NCBI GenBank assembly: GCA_964016885.1
Contig: OZ024742.1
Span: forward strand, 4,722,457-4,786,456
Direction: 5' to 3'
DNA: 64,000 bases
DNA from: Eledone cirrhosa
Taxonomy: Eukaryota > Mollusca > Cephalopoda > Octopoda > Eledonidae
A program made the translations under genes and the position numbers. Below, one piece after another: positions 1 to 8,112 of the stretch; position 1 is the first letter of the stretch; every line of letters begins with the position of its first letter. Below the pieces are notes generated by a model. It did not search any database. It was not told the DNA's origin and worked only from the letters and a program-made list of their open reading frames with translations.

Positions 1-35
1 CCGTGTAATAGATTATACATGTATCTCAAAAGTGA

Positions 36-195
36 CCAATTGGCAGAGTCGTTAGAACGTTGGATAGAATATTTGTGATATTCGTTCTGACTCTCTGCAT
101 TCTGTGTTGAAATCCCTCCGAGGTCAAATTTATCTTTCATCCTTTCGAGGTGCATAAAATATGTACTAAACGCTCTGATAATTCCGTCAACCCAC
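36..195 (+). repeat. tRNA-derived SINE (octopus-type)
   Basis: Non-autonomous retroposon copy. The head contains an A-box-like TTGGCAGAGTCGTTAGAAC and a region corresponding to the B box (GTTGAAATCCC). The body reads into TTTCATCCTTTCGAGGTGC, a diverged form of the family tail. It shows many substitutions, so it is an old copy with no coding capacity. Confidence 0.75.
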
Positions 196-204
196 TGGCA
201 TAGA

Positions 205-345
205 CTGATACTTTAATTTATCGACTCTGAAAGATAAGTTATTTGATCAAGGCGAGATTTGAACTCAGAACACAGCGAACCAGAAAAAATATTGCAGCAC
301 ACTTTGTCCTACACTCTAATGATTCTGCCAGCTGGAGTGTTGCAT
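205..345 (-). repeat. tRNA-derived SINE, inverted copy
   Basis: The reverse complement of the same SINE family: the tail (TTTAATTTATCGAC) comes first on the plus strand, then the B-box complement GATTTGAACTC, then the head complement ATTCTGCCAGCT. It is diverged and lies head-away from the preceding copy. Confidence 0.7.
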
Positions 346-424
346 CAAGTCACGAAAACATTCTTGGAAATTTATAATGATTTCGAATTTATGCACAAAA
401 CTAATTATTTTCCAGGGGAGTGAG

Positions 425-583
425 GATAAGTCGATTAAATTGGCCCCACTATTTGATACTATATGTTATTGACCTCAAAAATATGAAAGGCAAAGTTAAG
501 CTAGGGGTGATTTGAACTCATAACATAAAGGGGCTGTAAAAAATGCCATATTCCATTTTGTTCGACGTTCTAACAGTTTTGGC
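425..583 (-). repeat. tRNA-derived SINE, inverted copy
   Basis: Reverse-complement SINE with GATTTGAACTCATAACATAA (B-box side) and GTTCTAACAGTTTTGGCAA (A-box side). It is directly followed by the 3' half of a plus-strand copy, so two SINEs are fused head to body. Confidence 0.65.
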
Positions 584-584
584 A

Positions 585-690
585 ATCTTACGGGGTCGAT
601 ATAATGAAGTACCAGTAACGCACTGCAGTCAATTTAATCGACTCTCTTCTCCCGTAAAGTTGTTGGACTTCTGTCTAAACCAGAAACCAT
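585..690 (+). repeat. SINE 3' tail fragment
   Basis: Starts inside the conserved tail (TTACGGGGTCGATATAATGA, then AAGTACCAGTAACGCACTG) and keeps the downstream TTAATCGACT segment. The tRNA-related head is absent, as expected of a 5'-truncated retroposition. Confidence 0.65.
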
Positions 691-1860
691 TAATATCAAA
701 ATCTGTCTAGCTATTGCAGCAAACAAGTCTTCACAGTTTTATTGCATTAATAATTATCTCCTCTTGTTAATGAATTTAGACGATACAAATATGTTTCTTG
801 TAGAATGTAATTATCTCTCTCTCCACTTAATATGTCCTCATGCGACTAGACGTATACTAGATGCTTCTAATATTATCTCTCTGTTAAAAGATGTAAACTC
901 ATGTTGGCACATGATTTTAAGAACGTGAGTTCGAAATCTTGTGATGCGTTGTAAACCTGTAATTCAAAAGGTCAGTCTTCTCAAACATAATGTCACACTG
1001 AATCTCCCTGAGAACTACGTTAAGGATGCACGGGTTTGTGGAATTCTCAGTTACTTGCACACTTTTTTCATGATCTGATTTCTTAGTACCACGTTTACCA
1101 TAATGTTAGCAGCAGTAGCTCCAAGGCTGGTTTTCAGATTAGCATTGAAAAAACCAAACTGTTGCTTATTGGGATTGGTGGGAGGTAACAGTAACCAGTT
1201 CAGCCGGAGTGCCAAATTCTGGAGATGGTTGACACCTTCACATAGCTGGGAAGTGTCCTCCCTAAAGACAGCAACTCAAGAATTAATGCAGAAAAAAGTG
1301 CAAAGCTGCAGCAGACTTTCAGTGTCTGAAGCCTGTATGAACAAATTCCTCTGATAACCAAAGTACAAAGCTCCTCCTGTGTAAATCAATCGTTGTTCCA
1401 ACAGCTACTAAACAGTTTCGACACTTGGAAAAATAATTGTAGAATCTATAGAACTGCAGATAACTTTTATAGATATTGACTTAGGCCAATACTTATGATT
1501 TCCTCATGTGACAACATCAGAAATGAGAAGGTCATGGAAAGGGCATGGTCCAGTAATCAACAGGATACCTTCTCTCTATCCCGGCGAAATATGTTCGATT
1601 ATGTGCTAAGCATGACGGGTGGGGCCTGTCGAATGGAAGCCAGAAGGACCTAGGAGGAAAGGCGAATGTACCAAGAGCTGGGTTAAGGTCTGTGGAGGAA
1701 GGCTGGAAGACTTTGAGGAATGGGAATTATTTGTCACTCAGTGCTTCATAAGGAACACAAGGGCCGAAAAAAGAAACATATAATATTGAGGGCTCCACTA
1801 CAAATATGTTAGTTCTGTACTTATAAATCTAGAACTTAAAATTAATCTTTGCGCATCTCT
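691..1860. other. Unassigned AT-rich stretch
   Basis: No convincing gene. An 83-codon open frame at 1103-1354 has no recognisable domain and no neighbouring exon signals. At about 1624-1765 an interrupted frame resembles the basic, Trp-containing C-terminal end of LINE ORF2 proteins, but it is too short and decayed to assign. Confidence 0.4.
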
Positions 1861-1862
1861 CT

Positions 1863-1869
1863 CTCTCGC

Positions 1870-1947
<78 letters not shown>
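1863..1947. repeat. (TA)n-(GA)n compound microsatellite
   Basis: CT-rich lead, then uninterrupted TA dinucleotides running into GA dinucleotides. Confidence 0.95.
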
Positions 1948-1951
<4 letters not shown>

Positions 1952-2050
1952 GAAGTTGGAAATAACACGGAAAATATATTTAAGGGTCAGTTTTTCTTTT
2001 GTTATCCTTTCTTTGATTCGTCAAAGTGACATTATTGAAAATATAACATT

Positions 2051-2240
2051 GTGGATTGGCAGTATTGGTAGAGGGTCCAACGCCATGCTTTGACGCAGAG
2101 AGTTACGGCCCTTGCCATTCTGAGTTCAAATCCCGCCGAGGTTAACTTTGCCTTTCATCCTTACGGGGTCGATAAAATAAAGTACCAGTAATACACTGGT
2201 TAATTGTTGGCATTGTGCCTAACGTAGAAACAATTATTGA
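2051..2240 (+). repeat. tRNA-derived SINE, well preserved
   Basis: One of the best-preserved copies. The head is GATTGGCAGTATTGGTAGAG, the B box lies in GAGTTCAAATCCCGCCGAGG, then comes CCTTTCATCCTTACGGGGTC and the tail GATAAAATAAAGTACCAGTA. The 3' end GGCATTGTGCCT...AGAAACAATTATT matches the ends of the copies at 18338-18524 and 29351-29480, which defines one subfamily. Confidence 0.85.
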
Positions 2241-2302
2241 AAAAATGAGAGGCACAATTCTTTTTTAAAAAATGTTTTATAATGTATATAAAGTATATGA
2301 AG

Positions 2303-2346
2303 AATTACCGGTTTCGATGTATTATTAAAATTCATCTTATCAAATG
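2303..2346 (-). ncRNA. Hammerhead-like motif, U3/A8 core
   Basis: Minus-strand order: core UUGAUAA, stem II GAUG/CAUC closing a 13-nt loop, GAAA, self-complementary stem III ACCGGU, then A at the cleavage position and a 2-bp stem I. The standard core is CUGANGA; here C3 is U and G8 is A, which would keep the 3-8 base pair as U-A. The same core type recurs at 6638-6675 and 23134-23172. Activity is unknown and the short stem I argues for a weak ribozyme. Confidence 0.45.
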
Positions 2347-2569
2347 TTGAGTAATGAAATAAAAATTAAAAAGAATTAATAGGAGTTAAAAACTAAAAAT
2401 TAAAGATTTAAAATTAAAATCAAATGTTGGAGTAAGTTTTCTTCCATCTTTCTTGCTCAAAATTTGGTGGTACTGAAGATAGAAGCAGCTGTGTTTCTTC
2501 ACGGAACAAAGTTGTTTTTTGGCAACATCCTGTAAAAGTATACACATATACATGTGTATGTATATATGT

Positions 2570-2570
<1 letters not shown>

Positions 2571-2623
<53 letters not shown>
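2571..2623. repeat. (TA)n microsatellite
   Basis: Pure TA dinucleotides following a TATG-rich lead. Confidence 0.95.
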
Positions 2624-2626
<3 letters not shown>

Positions 2627-2748
2627 AAGGGAAGGGCTAGACTACAACAAACTCATTCAGGGAGCTCCTTACGCGGAAAACTTTCTATGAGACGAACTGT
2701 TGAACACAACAGACGATGCACGCTGGCCAACTGTCCCCGATAACACAG

Positions 2749-2865
2749 ACGGCAAAGTTAACCTCCGCGAGATTTGAACTTTCATCCTTATGGGGTCGAT
2801 AAAATAAAGTACCAGTAATGCACTGGTTAATTGCTGGCCTTGTGCCAAAACTAGAAACAATTATA
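2749..2865. repeat. Rearranged SINE: inverted head joined to direct tail
   Basis: ACGGCAAAGTTAACCTCCGC and the adjoining GAGATTTGAACT are in reverse orientation. They are joined without spacer to TTCATCCTTATGGGGTCGAT and the normal tail in plus orientation. This is a SINE-SINE junction or an inversion inside one copy. Confidence 0.7.
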
Positions 2866-3286
2866 TTATATATAACTTATTGATACAAACATCTTATGGT
2901 TTAATACTAGTAAGCCTGCGAACAATTACCGCGATGTCAGTTTTTTGTGATCAGATATTATCAACAATATTCTTCCCCAGCTGTCACCTAAACTGATTCC
3001 AGACAGATTCTATTCCTTCCGTAGTCCAGCTTTGCTCTTAAAAACAAACTTCCTTTATCCATCTAGCCTTGTGGCTGCTCATATACAAAAAAAATCCTTT
3101 TAGAAACTTTCTCCTTTGACATAGCTTTCCTCTTTAAAAAATAAACAAACACTGCTTATATTTTGAACCACCTGTCGTGCAAAAAGGAGTTGTATAAGAA
3201 AGTATATACAATATGTTTATATATAATACATACACAAAAGTCACACTGTAGGGTTTTTTTGAATTCTGATTATGTCACAGCTATCT

Positions 3287-3333
3287 ACGTCACTGAAGAT
3301 GAATAAACATCCTGAAATACTAGTATATGGTGT
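3287..3333 (+). ncRNA. Degenerate hammerhead ribozyme motif
   Basis: Stem I ACGUCA/UGGUGU (6 pairs, two G-U) flanks core CUGAAGA. GAAA is followed by a perfectly self-complementary stem III, AUACUAGUAU, and A17. Stem II between the core and GAAA is not well closed; GAUG and CAUC pair only if they borrow core bases, which suggests a small deletion. It lies about 350 bp upstream of a PLE GIY-YIG remnant on the same strand, consistent with a PLE terminal repeat. Confidence 0.45.
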
Positions 3334-3539
3334 TCAGGACTAACTCCCTCTTTTCAAATATAATACGAAAACGATCCAAAACAAAACGAACGAAGTGTTC
3401 TTCCCTTGAAACACCGAGCGTTCGTCATACATTTGAAAAGGGGGTGGTGGCCTCGAAATATTGTAATATAATATAATGGGTAAAACATTACTTTGTTTTG
3501 TTTTGTCATCCCTGGCCCTCCTCCGCTTCTTCTTGTTCA

Positions 3540-3650
3540 ACTTATTTTCTTCTTCTCTTTCTTTTTTCCTTCTTCTTTTTCGTCTTCTTCTTTTTCTTCT
3601 TCCTCTCTTTCTTCTTCTTCTTCTTCTTCTTCTTCTTCTTCTTCTTCTTG
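3540..3650 (+). repeat. Polypyrimidine (CTT)n tract
   Basis: TTC/CTT trinucleotide repeat. Open frames on either strand here are low-complexity artefacts (poly-Leu/Phe or poly-Arg/Lys). Confidence 0.9.
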
Positions 3651-3676
3651 AATCACCCGTTGCCATCAAGCATAGG

Positions 3677-3920
3677 TCGTGTACTGGGTCCAGTGTGATA
3701 AATGCGACAACTTCTATATAGGTATCACCACCTGACAATTACACATCAGGATTAAAGAACACATTAAAACTAGCGCTTCCTCTTTCAAGAAACACTTAGA
3801 GAAATGCAAAAACACCACCAAAAAATAACAGATAAGGTTAAAATAAAAGAAGAAACCTCGGCAATCTCAGTATCAAGGAAGTATTAACCATAGTAGAACA
3901 TACTCTCAAAGCAATAATAG
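3677..3920 (+). pseudogene. Penelope-like element GIY-YIG endonuclease remnant
   Basis: The plus-strand translation reads YWVQCDKCDNFYIGITT, a stop, then LHIRIKEHIKTSASSFKKHL and a Cys. This is the usual PLE GIY-YIG layout: a CxxC just before FYIGxT, a downstream basic RIKEH helix and a distal Cys. After a frame change NLGNLSIKEVLTIVEH matches the C-terminal part of such domains. Several stops and at least one frameshift make it non-functional. In intact elements this endonuclease nicks target DNA to prime reverse transcription. The RT-coding part is not present upstream; a CTT microsatellite occupies that place. Confidence 0.7.
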
Positions 3921-4411
3921 ACTAGAATTAAGCGCACAATACCTAACGCAGAAGGCTACTGGACTCTACATAGAGCACACAGAGGCCCGCTTATGACCAC
4001 CTTATCTATCTGTGAGAAACCGTATATTCCGTCCATGCGTATTTACATATTTGCCTGCGGGCTTACACACACTTAGGCAGGCACCTACTAATATATAGGC
4101 GTCTAAGCAAATTTAAAGGGAAACGAACTTTTGCCCCTTTGACCTGTCTTGACCTTAATTTTAACACAAAAGAGTTTAAAATAAATAAATGAATAAATAT
4201 AACAAATAAATAAATATTAAAACCACTTCCACCCAGCAAGCCACCAAGCCACATCGGACACTGGAATAGTTCCTTTATTTTCCTCAGTCATAGAGATACT
4301 AATCTCGAAATATCAGGTCATATAAATAAATTAAGGTAAAAGAGAACAAACCCTACTTTTTGTGTTTTTTGCGTTTTGATTTTTCCTCTCTCCAAACCTG
4401 CATTGTCGTGG

Positions 4412-4413
<2 letters not shown>

Positions 4414-4474
<61 letters not shown>
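4414..4474. repeat. (CT)n microsatellite
   Basis: Uninterrupted CT dinucleotides. Confidence 0.95.
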
Positions 4475-4479
<5 letters not shown>

Positions 4480-4496
4480 ATAACCATGTCCATTAT

Positions 4497-4532
4497 GAGC
4501 TGAAGATCCGCTAAGGTGAAACAATTCTTCTC
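4497..4532 (+). ncRNA. Hammerhead-like motif in a PLE-type terminal repeat (weak)
   Basis: GAG, core CUGAAGA, a short putative stem II (CC/GG), GAAA, a poor stem III, U17, then CUC closing stem I. The inverted relative at 11790-11825 has a better stem III (ACA-AA-UGU). The surrounding ~70 bp is also shared in inverted orientation (4497-4567 and about 11757-11830). Confidence 0.35.
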
Positions 4533-4659
4533 GATATGGTGAACTAACTGTTGTCTAACCACTTCTACCTAACTGGACTGAGTGCTCTATCACTACGGAT
4601 ATTACCTTCCAGTGTTCTACTACTATATATAATATATATATATATATATTTCGTTTCTG

Positions 4660-5235
4660 AATTTGTTTAGCAAGATTCTTTATCTGAAAACGTGTGTTGA
4701 AACCGATATTGTTATGCTTTGGGAGGGTATGTTCCCAATAAGAAACACACGCACCAGTTGCTTTCACTTCAATTTATTATAAATTAAATTTATAAATTTA
4801 GGAATTTATAAATTTCCAGTTGGTTGGTTGGTTCCACAACCAGATGATTGTTCATATATTGTCAAAGTTCTTTCGTCACACATTCTGTGACCTCTTCAGT
4901 GACTGGGGATTCTTTTCTTTGTTTTTGTGCCTCTCCTTTGTTCTCTCCTACGCAATCTTGTTTTTGTGTGTGTTGTGTGCTTAGTTTGCGCATGTGTTAC
5001 ATCCGGGTGTCTGTGTGTGTTTATATTTGTTTATTTATTTGTTTATTTACATGTTACTAGTTGGTTGTTTGTTCTATGTGTGTGTGTGTTTTCATTTAGT
5101 CCTTAATTGTAAGTTATGATGTTGCTATTCCATTCATGTTTTCTATTTAATTTTGGTTGGAGTTCATTTATGTTTATTGCCTCTGTGAATTGTTTGGTGC
5201 GTGTATTTCTTATTGGCAACACGACCCTCCCAAAG
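4660..5235 (-). mobile_element. PLE2-family 3' end copy (truncated)
   Basis: Matches the 3' end of the better-preserved PLE2 copy at 19560-20693. On the minus strand it has the last residues of the GIY-YIG ORF (EAININELQPKLNRKHEWNS, stop near 5103), then a 3' UTR holding a hammerhead motif at 4861-4903, ending in AACATACCCTCCCAAAGCAT. Upstream, the terminal-repeat sequence (GGTGCGTGTATTTCTTATTG) is joined directly to the ORF end, so nearly all of the coding body is missing. Confidence 0.7.
4861..4903 (-). ncRNA. Hammerhead ribozyme, PLE2 type
   Basis: Minus strand: stem I GUCA/UGAC, core CUGAAGA, one extra G, stem II GUCACA/UGUGAC around a 5-nt loop, GAAA, mini stem III AG-AA-CU, U17. The same structure occurs at 5505-5547 and 19715-19757, the latter with changes in the stem II loop and A17. 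The short stem III is typical of PLE hammerheads, which are thought to act as dimers. Confidence 0.65.
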
Positions 5236-5238
5236 CAT

Positions 5239-5240
<2 letters not shown>

Positions 5241-5297
<57 letters not shown>
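5241..5297. repeat. (TA)n microsatellite
   Basis: Pure TA dinucleotides between two PLE2-family terminal pieces. Confidence 0.95.
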
Positions 5298-5298
<1 letters not shown>

Positions 5299-5504
5299 CG
5301 TTTCTGAATTTGTTTAGCAAGATTCTTTATCTGAAAACGTGTGATGAAACCGATATTTTTATACTTTGGCAGGGTCATGTTGCCAATAAGAAACACATGC
5401 ACCAGTTGCTTTCACTTCAATTTATTAAAAATTAAATTTATAAATTTAGCAATTTATAAATTTCCGGTTGGTTGGTTCTACAACCAGACGATTGTTCATA
5501 TATT

Positions 5505-5547
5505 GTCAAAGTTCTTTCGTCACACATTCTGTGACCTCTTCAGTGAC
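5505..5547 (-). ncRNA. Hammerhead ribozyme, PLE2 type
   Basis: Identical secondary-structure elements to the copy at 4861-4903: GUCA/UGAC stem I, CUGAAGA, GUCACA/UGUGAC stem II with an extra G, GAAA, AG-AA-CU, U17. Confidence 0.65.
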
Positions 5548-5583
5548 TGGGAATTCTTTTCTTGGGTTTTGTGCCTCTCCTTT

Positions 5584-5640
5584 GTTCTGTCCTACGCCAT
5601 CTTGTTTTTGTGACAAAAACAAGATGGCGTTGGACAGAAC
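5584..5640. repeat. Near-perfect palindrome (27 of 28 pairs, 1-nt centre)
   Basis: Arms 5584-5611 and 5613-5640 around G5612, with one T-T mismatch at 5593/5631. The left arm is ordinary PLE2 3' terminal sequence, so the right arm is a foldback copy of it. Confidence 0.9.
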
Positions 5641-5772
5641 AAATTGAAGTGAAAGCAACTTGTGCGTGTGTTTCTTATTGGCAACATGGCCCTCCCAAAA
5701 TATAACAATATATATATATATAAAATAAGTAAAGGAAACATGTTAAATTTGGCTTCGTTTATTATATGTTCT

Positions 5773-5825
5773 CTGCTATATATATTTCAGTGACAGCTAT
5801 TATTGGGTGTGACCTCATCAGGCAG
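5773..5825 (-). ncRNA. Hammerhead ribozyme, CUGAUGA/AUAU type
   Basis: Minus strand: CUGC/GCAG stem I, core CUGAUGA, stem II GGUCACA against UGUCACU (one C-C mismatch, one G-U), GAAA, AU-rich self-complementary stem III, A17. A second copy at 25867-25925 has a different stem II with compensating changes on both sides. Confidence 0.7.
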
Positions 5826-5942
5826 TACGAATTAATGTAGAAAAAACAGGTAAACATAGTGTTGAAATGTGTTCCACTCCGTCAATTCATCGATATGTAC
5901 AGCTCCTGGATGTGTTGTTAGTCCTCTCCGAGGAACTGGAAT

Positions 5943-6093
<151 letters not shown>

Positions 6094-6213
6094 ATAAAAA
6101 AGAAAGTGTAGTAAGATAATAGGTGGACCATACTGCACCAGAGTACTCGATACTTATAGTAATAGAGTGGGTAATAGGAAAGAGTCAGGATCCCGACGGC
6201 TGAGCTCTCACCA

Positions 6214-6284
<71 letters not shown>
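6214..6284. repeat. (CT)n-(TA)n microsatellite
   Basis: CT dinucleotides running into TA dinucleotides. Confidence 0.95.
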
Positions 6285-6286
<2 letters not shown>

Positions 6287-6452
6287 GGCAACACTCATCT
6301 TTTTCCATTTCTCTGAGGGTTATAAACCCCACTATCAGGCTAGAAATTTCTTTAGTCTAAAATACGGTAAAAGCTTATAATTTCTAATTTCTAATTTCAA
6401 ACTCGCGCACCGTTTCAAAAATATACTTACATGTTTACGTTTATAATTTGCT

Positions 6453-6460
<8 letters not shown>

Positions 6461-6500
<40 letters not shown>
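6461..6500. repeat. (TA)n microsatellite at the PLE1 3' boundary
   Basis: Abuts the PLE1 terminal sequence. Its companion (TA)n run at 12238-12291 abuts the inverted pLTR at the other end. Confidence 0.9.
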
Positions 6501-6506
<6 letters not shown>

Positions 6507-6637
6507 AGTGAGTTTTTTTTTACAAAATGAAATATAACAGGGGTGTCCTACACGAGTAAAAGTATAAAGAAAAAAGGATGAAATCGAAAATGCAACTGGA
6601 GTCTTATTTTAAAAAATATATATATATTTATTTGGTT

Positions 6638-6675
6638 CCTTTACCGGTTTCGCAGTTCTTCTGCTTTTCAAAAGT
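6638..6675 (-). ncRNA. Hammerhead-like motif, U3/A8 core (PLE1 3' pLTR)
   Basis: Minus strand: CUU, core UUGAAAA, stem II GCAG/CUGC with an AAGAA loop, GAAA, self-complementary ACCGGU, A17, AAG closing stem I (3 bp). The architecture is a hammerhead with C3 and G8 jointly replaced by U and A. Copies in the 5' pLTR (11922-11958) and the inverted pLTR (12064-12100) keep the core and stem III. Confidence 0.5.
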
Positions 6676-6885
6676 AGAGTTGAGTTGGAGGGTCAGTGCT
6701 TTTTCTCACATCTGGTTGGTCTTTGAATGTTACTTGTTTTATATGGAAAAAGTCGCTCGAAACGCCAGGTTTTTAGAGAAGTAATTTGATTGGTTGGCCA
6801 ATAAGTATAATAAATTTCGCGCCAGTTCGCGTTACAAAGTTCTTGATACAAGAGGGGCTCAGGTTGGTTTTTCATATATGAGTGT

Positions 6886-7430
6886 TTGAATTTCTTTTTA
6901 CTTAAAAAAGGGGCTCACGGAGGCTTTTTTTTTATAAATGTAATTTGATTGGTTATAAATGAAATTATGGCTGGCACGTGAACAAGTTCATTAAATTTCG
7001 CGCCCGTATTTGGGAATTTATTTTGTAGCCTTTTAGAGAATTTTATGACAAACAAAAGATAATGGTCAAGAGAAATGGGATGGGAGAATTGTTCTTGTTC
7101 AGTGAATATAGCAGGTTGTTTTTTTCATATATGAGTGAAGTTTGGTTGGTTGATGTAGTCACGTGAAAAAGTATATCAGCTTTCGCGTAAGTTTGTTTGA
7201 ATTTCTTTTTACTTAAAAAAAAGTGGCTCACGAAGGCTTTTTTTAAATAAATATAATTTGATTGGTTATAAATGAAATTATGACTGTCACGTGAACAACA
7301 AGTTCATTAAATTTCGCGCCCGTATTTGGTAATTTATTTTGTAGCCTTTTAGAGAATTTTATGACAAGCAAAAGATAATGGTCAAGAGAAATGGGATGGG
7401 AGAATTGTTCTGGTTCAGTGAATATGGTGG
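6886..7430. repeat. ~310-bp tandem duplication in the PLE1 3' region
   Basis: Two direct copies, about 6886-7115 and 7196-7430, share TTTGAATTTCTTTTTACTTA, AATTTCGCGCCCGTATTTGG and GGTCAAGAGAAATGGGATGG, with a few substitutions. It lies between the ORF stop and the 3' pLTR, so it is untranslated. Confidence 0.85.
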
Positions 7431-7497
7431 TTCGATGGGGTGTCAGAATTCAGATTTTCTATTGAAATAAAGAAAGTAAAGATATGTATGTTTATTT

Positions 7498-7860
7498 GTG
7501 TGCTTGTGTGCGTGTGTGTGTGTGTGTAGGAAGATTATTCTATTAGTAGAAATGGGGGAGGGAGTTGTGTGTGTGTGTGTGTATGGGTGTTATGTGTGTG
7601 TGGGGGGGGGGAGTATGTTAAGATGGAGAGAATATATATATTTTGTGTGTGTATATGTGTGTAGGAAAGTGATTCTATTAGTAGAAATGGGGGAGGGAGT
7701 TGTGTGTGTGTGTGGGGGGGGGGTTATGTGTGTGTATGGGTGTTATGTGTGTGTGGAGTATGGTTAGCATGTTAAGATGAAGAGAATATATATATATATA
7801 TTGTGTGTGTGTGTGTGTGTGTGTAGGAAAATAATTCCGTTAGTAGGAATATTTTTGAAT
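7498..7860. repeat. GT-rich tandem repeat, ~150-bp units
   Basis: About three units, each with GTGTAGGAAGATTATTCTAT-like and GTAGAAATGGGGGAGGGAG segments separated by GT runs. Open frames here (Cys-Val-rich) are artefacts. Confidence 0.85.
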
Positions 7861-8112
7861 GAACATATTTTCCTTACTTATTCGTATATTATTTGTTCTG
7901 TTGTATTGTCAGCGCAAACGTATGTTAAGGTTTATTTAGTTCGGGTTTTTATTTTCTAAAGTAGAAGGTGTTATGTGTCTGTTTGGATGGTTAGCATGTT
8001 ATGGTGTTGACATAATGTATATGAAACCATATTTATTGCTGGTCTATATTTTTGAATAAACATATTTTCCATATTTATTCGTATTTGTTCTGTTGTATTG
8101 TCAGCGCAAAGG
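7849..8112. repeat. Direct duplication of the PLE1 ORF end
   Basis: The segment beginning ATATTTTTGAATGAACATAT at 7849 recurs at 8047 with few changes, ending at GTCAGCGCAAA in both. The 8047 copy is in frame with the PLE ORF; the 7849 copy lies past the stop at 7971-7973. Confidence 0.85.

Larger units (their letters stand above)
5298..5705 (-). mobile_element. PLE2-family terminal repeat with foldback
   Basis: A second copy of the PLE2 3' terminal sequence, including the hammerhead at 5505-5547. It is followed by a sharp inverted duplication centred at 5612 and then another partial copy of the terminus (AAATTGAAGTGAAAGCAACT and onward). No coding sequence. Confidence 0.7.

Noticed and set aside
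1103..1354. 83-codon open frame
   Set aside because: No recognisable motif and of a length expected by chance in this sequence.
1624..1765. Possible LINE ORF2 C-terminal fragment (WKPEGPRRKGECTKSWVK-like)
   Set aside because: Only suggestive composition; no diagnostic RT or endonuclease block, and stops in the alternative frame.
2440..2515. CUGAAGA followed by GAAC
   Set aside because: The essential GAAA is absent and helix pairing is poor.
3340..3738. 132-codon minus-strand frame with poly-Arg/Lys
   Set aside because: Produced by the CTT repeat; it overlaps the decayed PLE fragment on the other strand.
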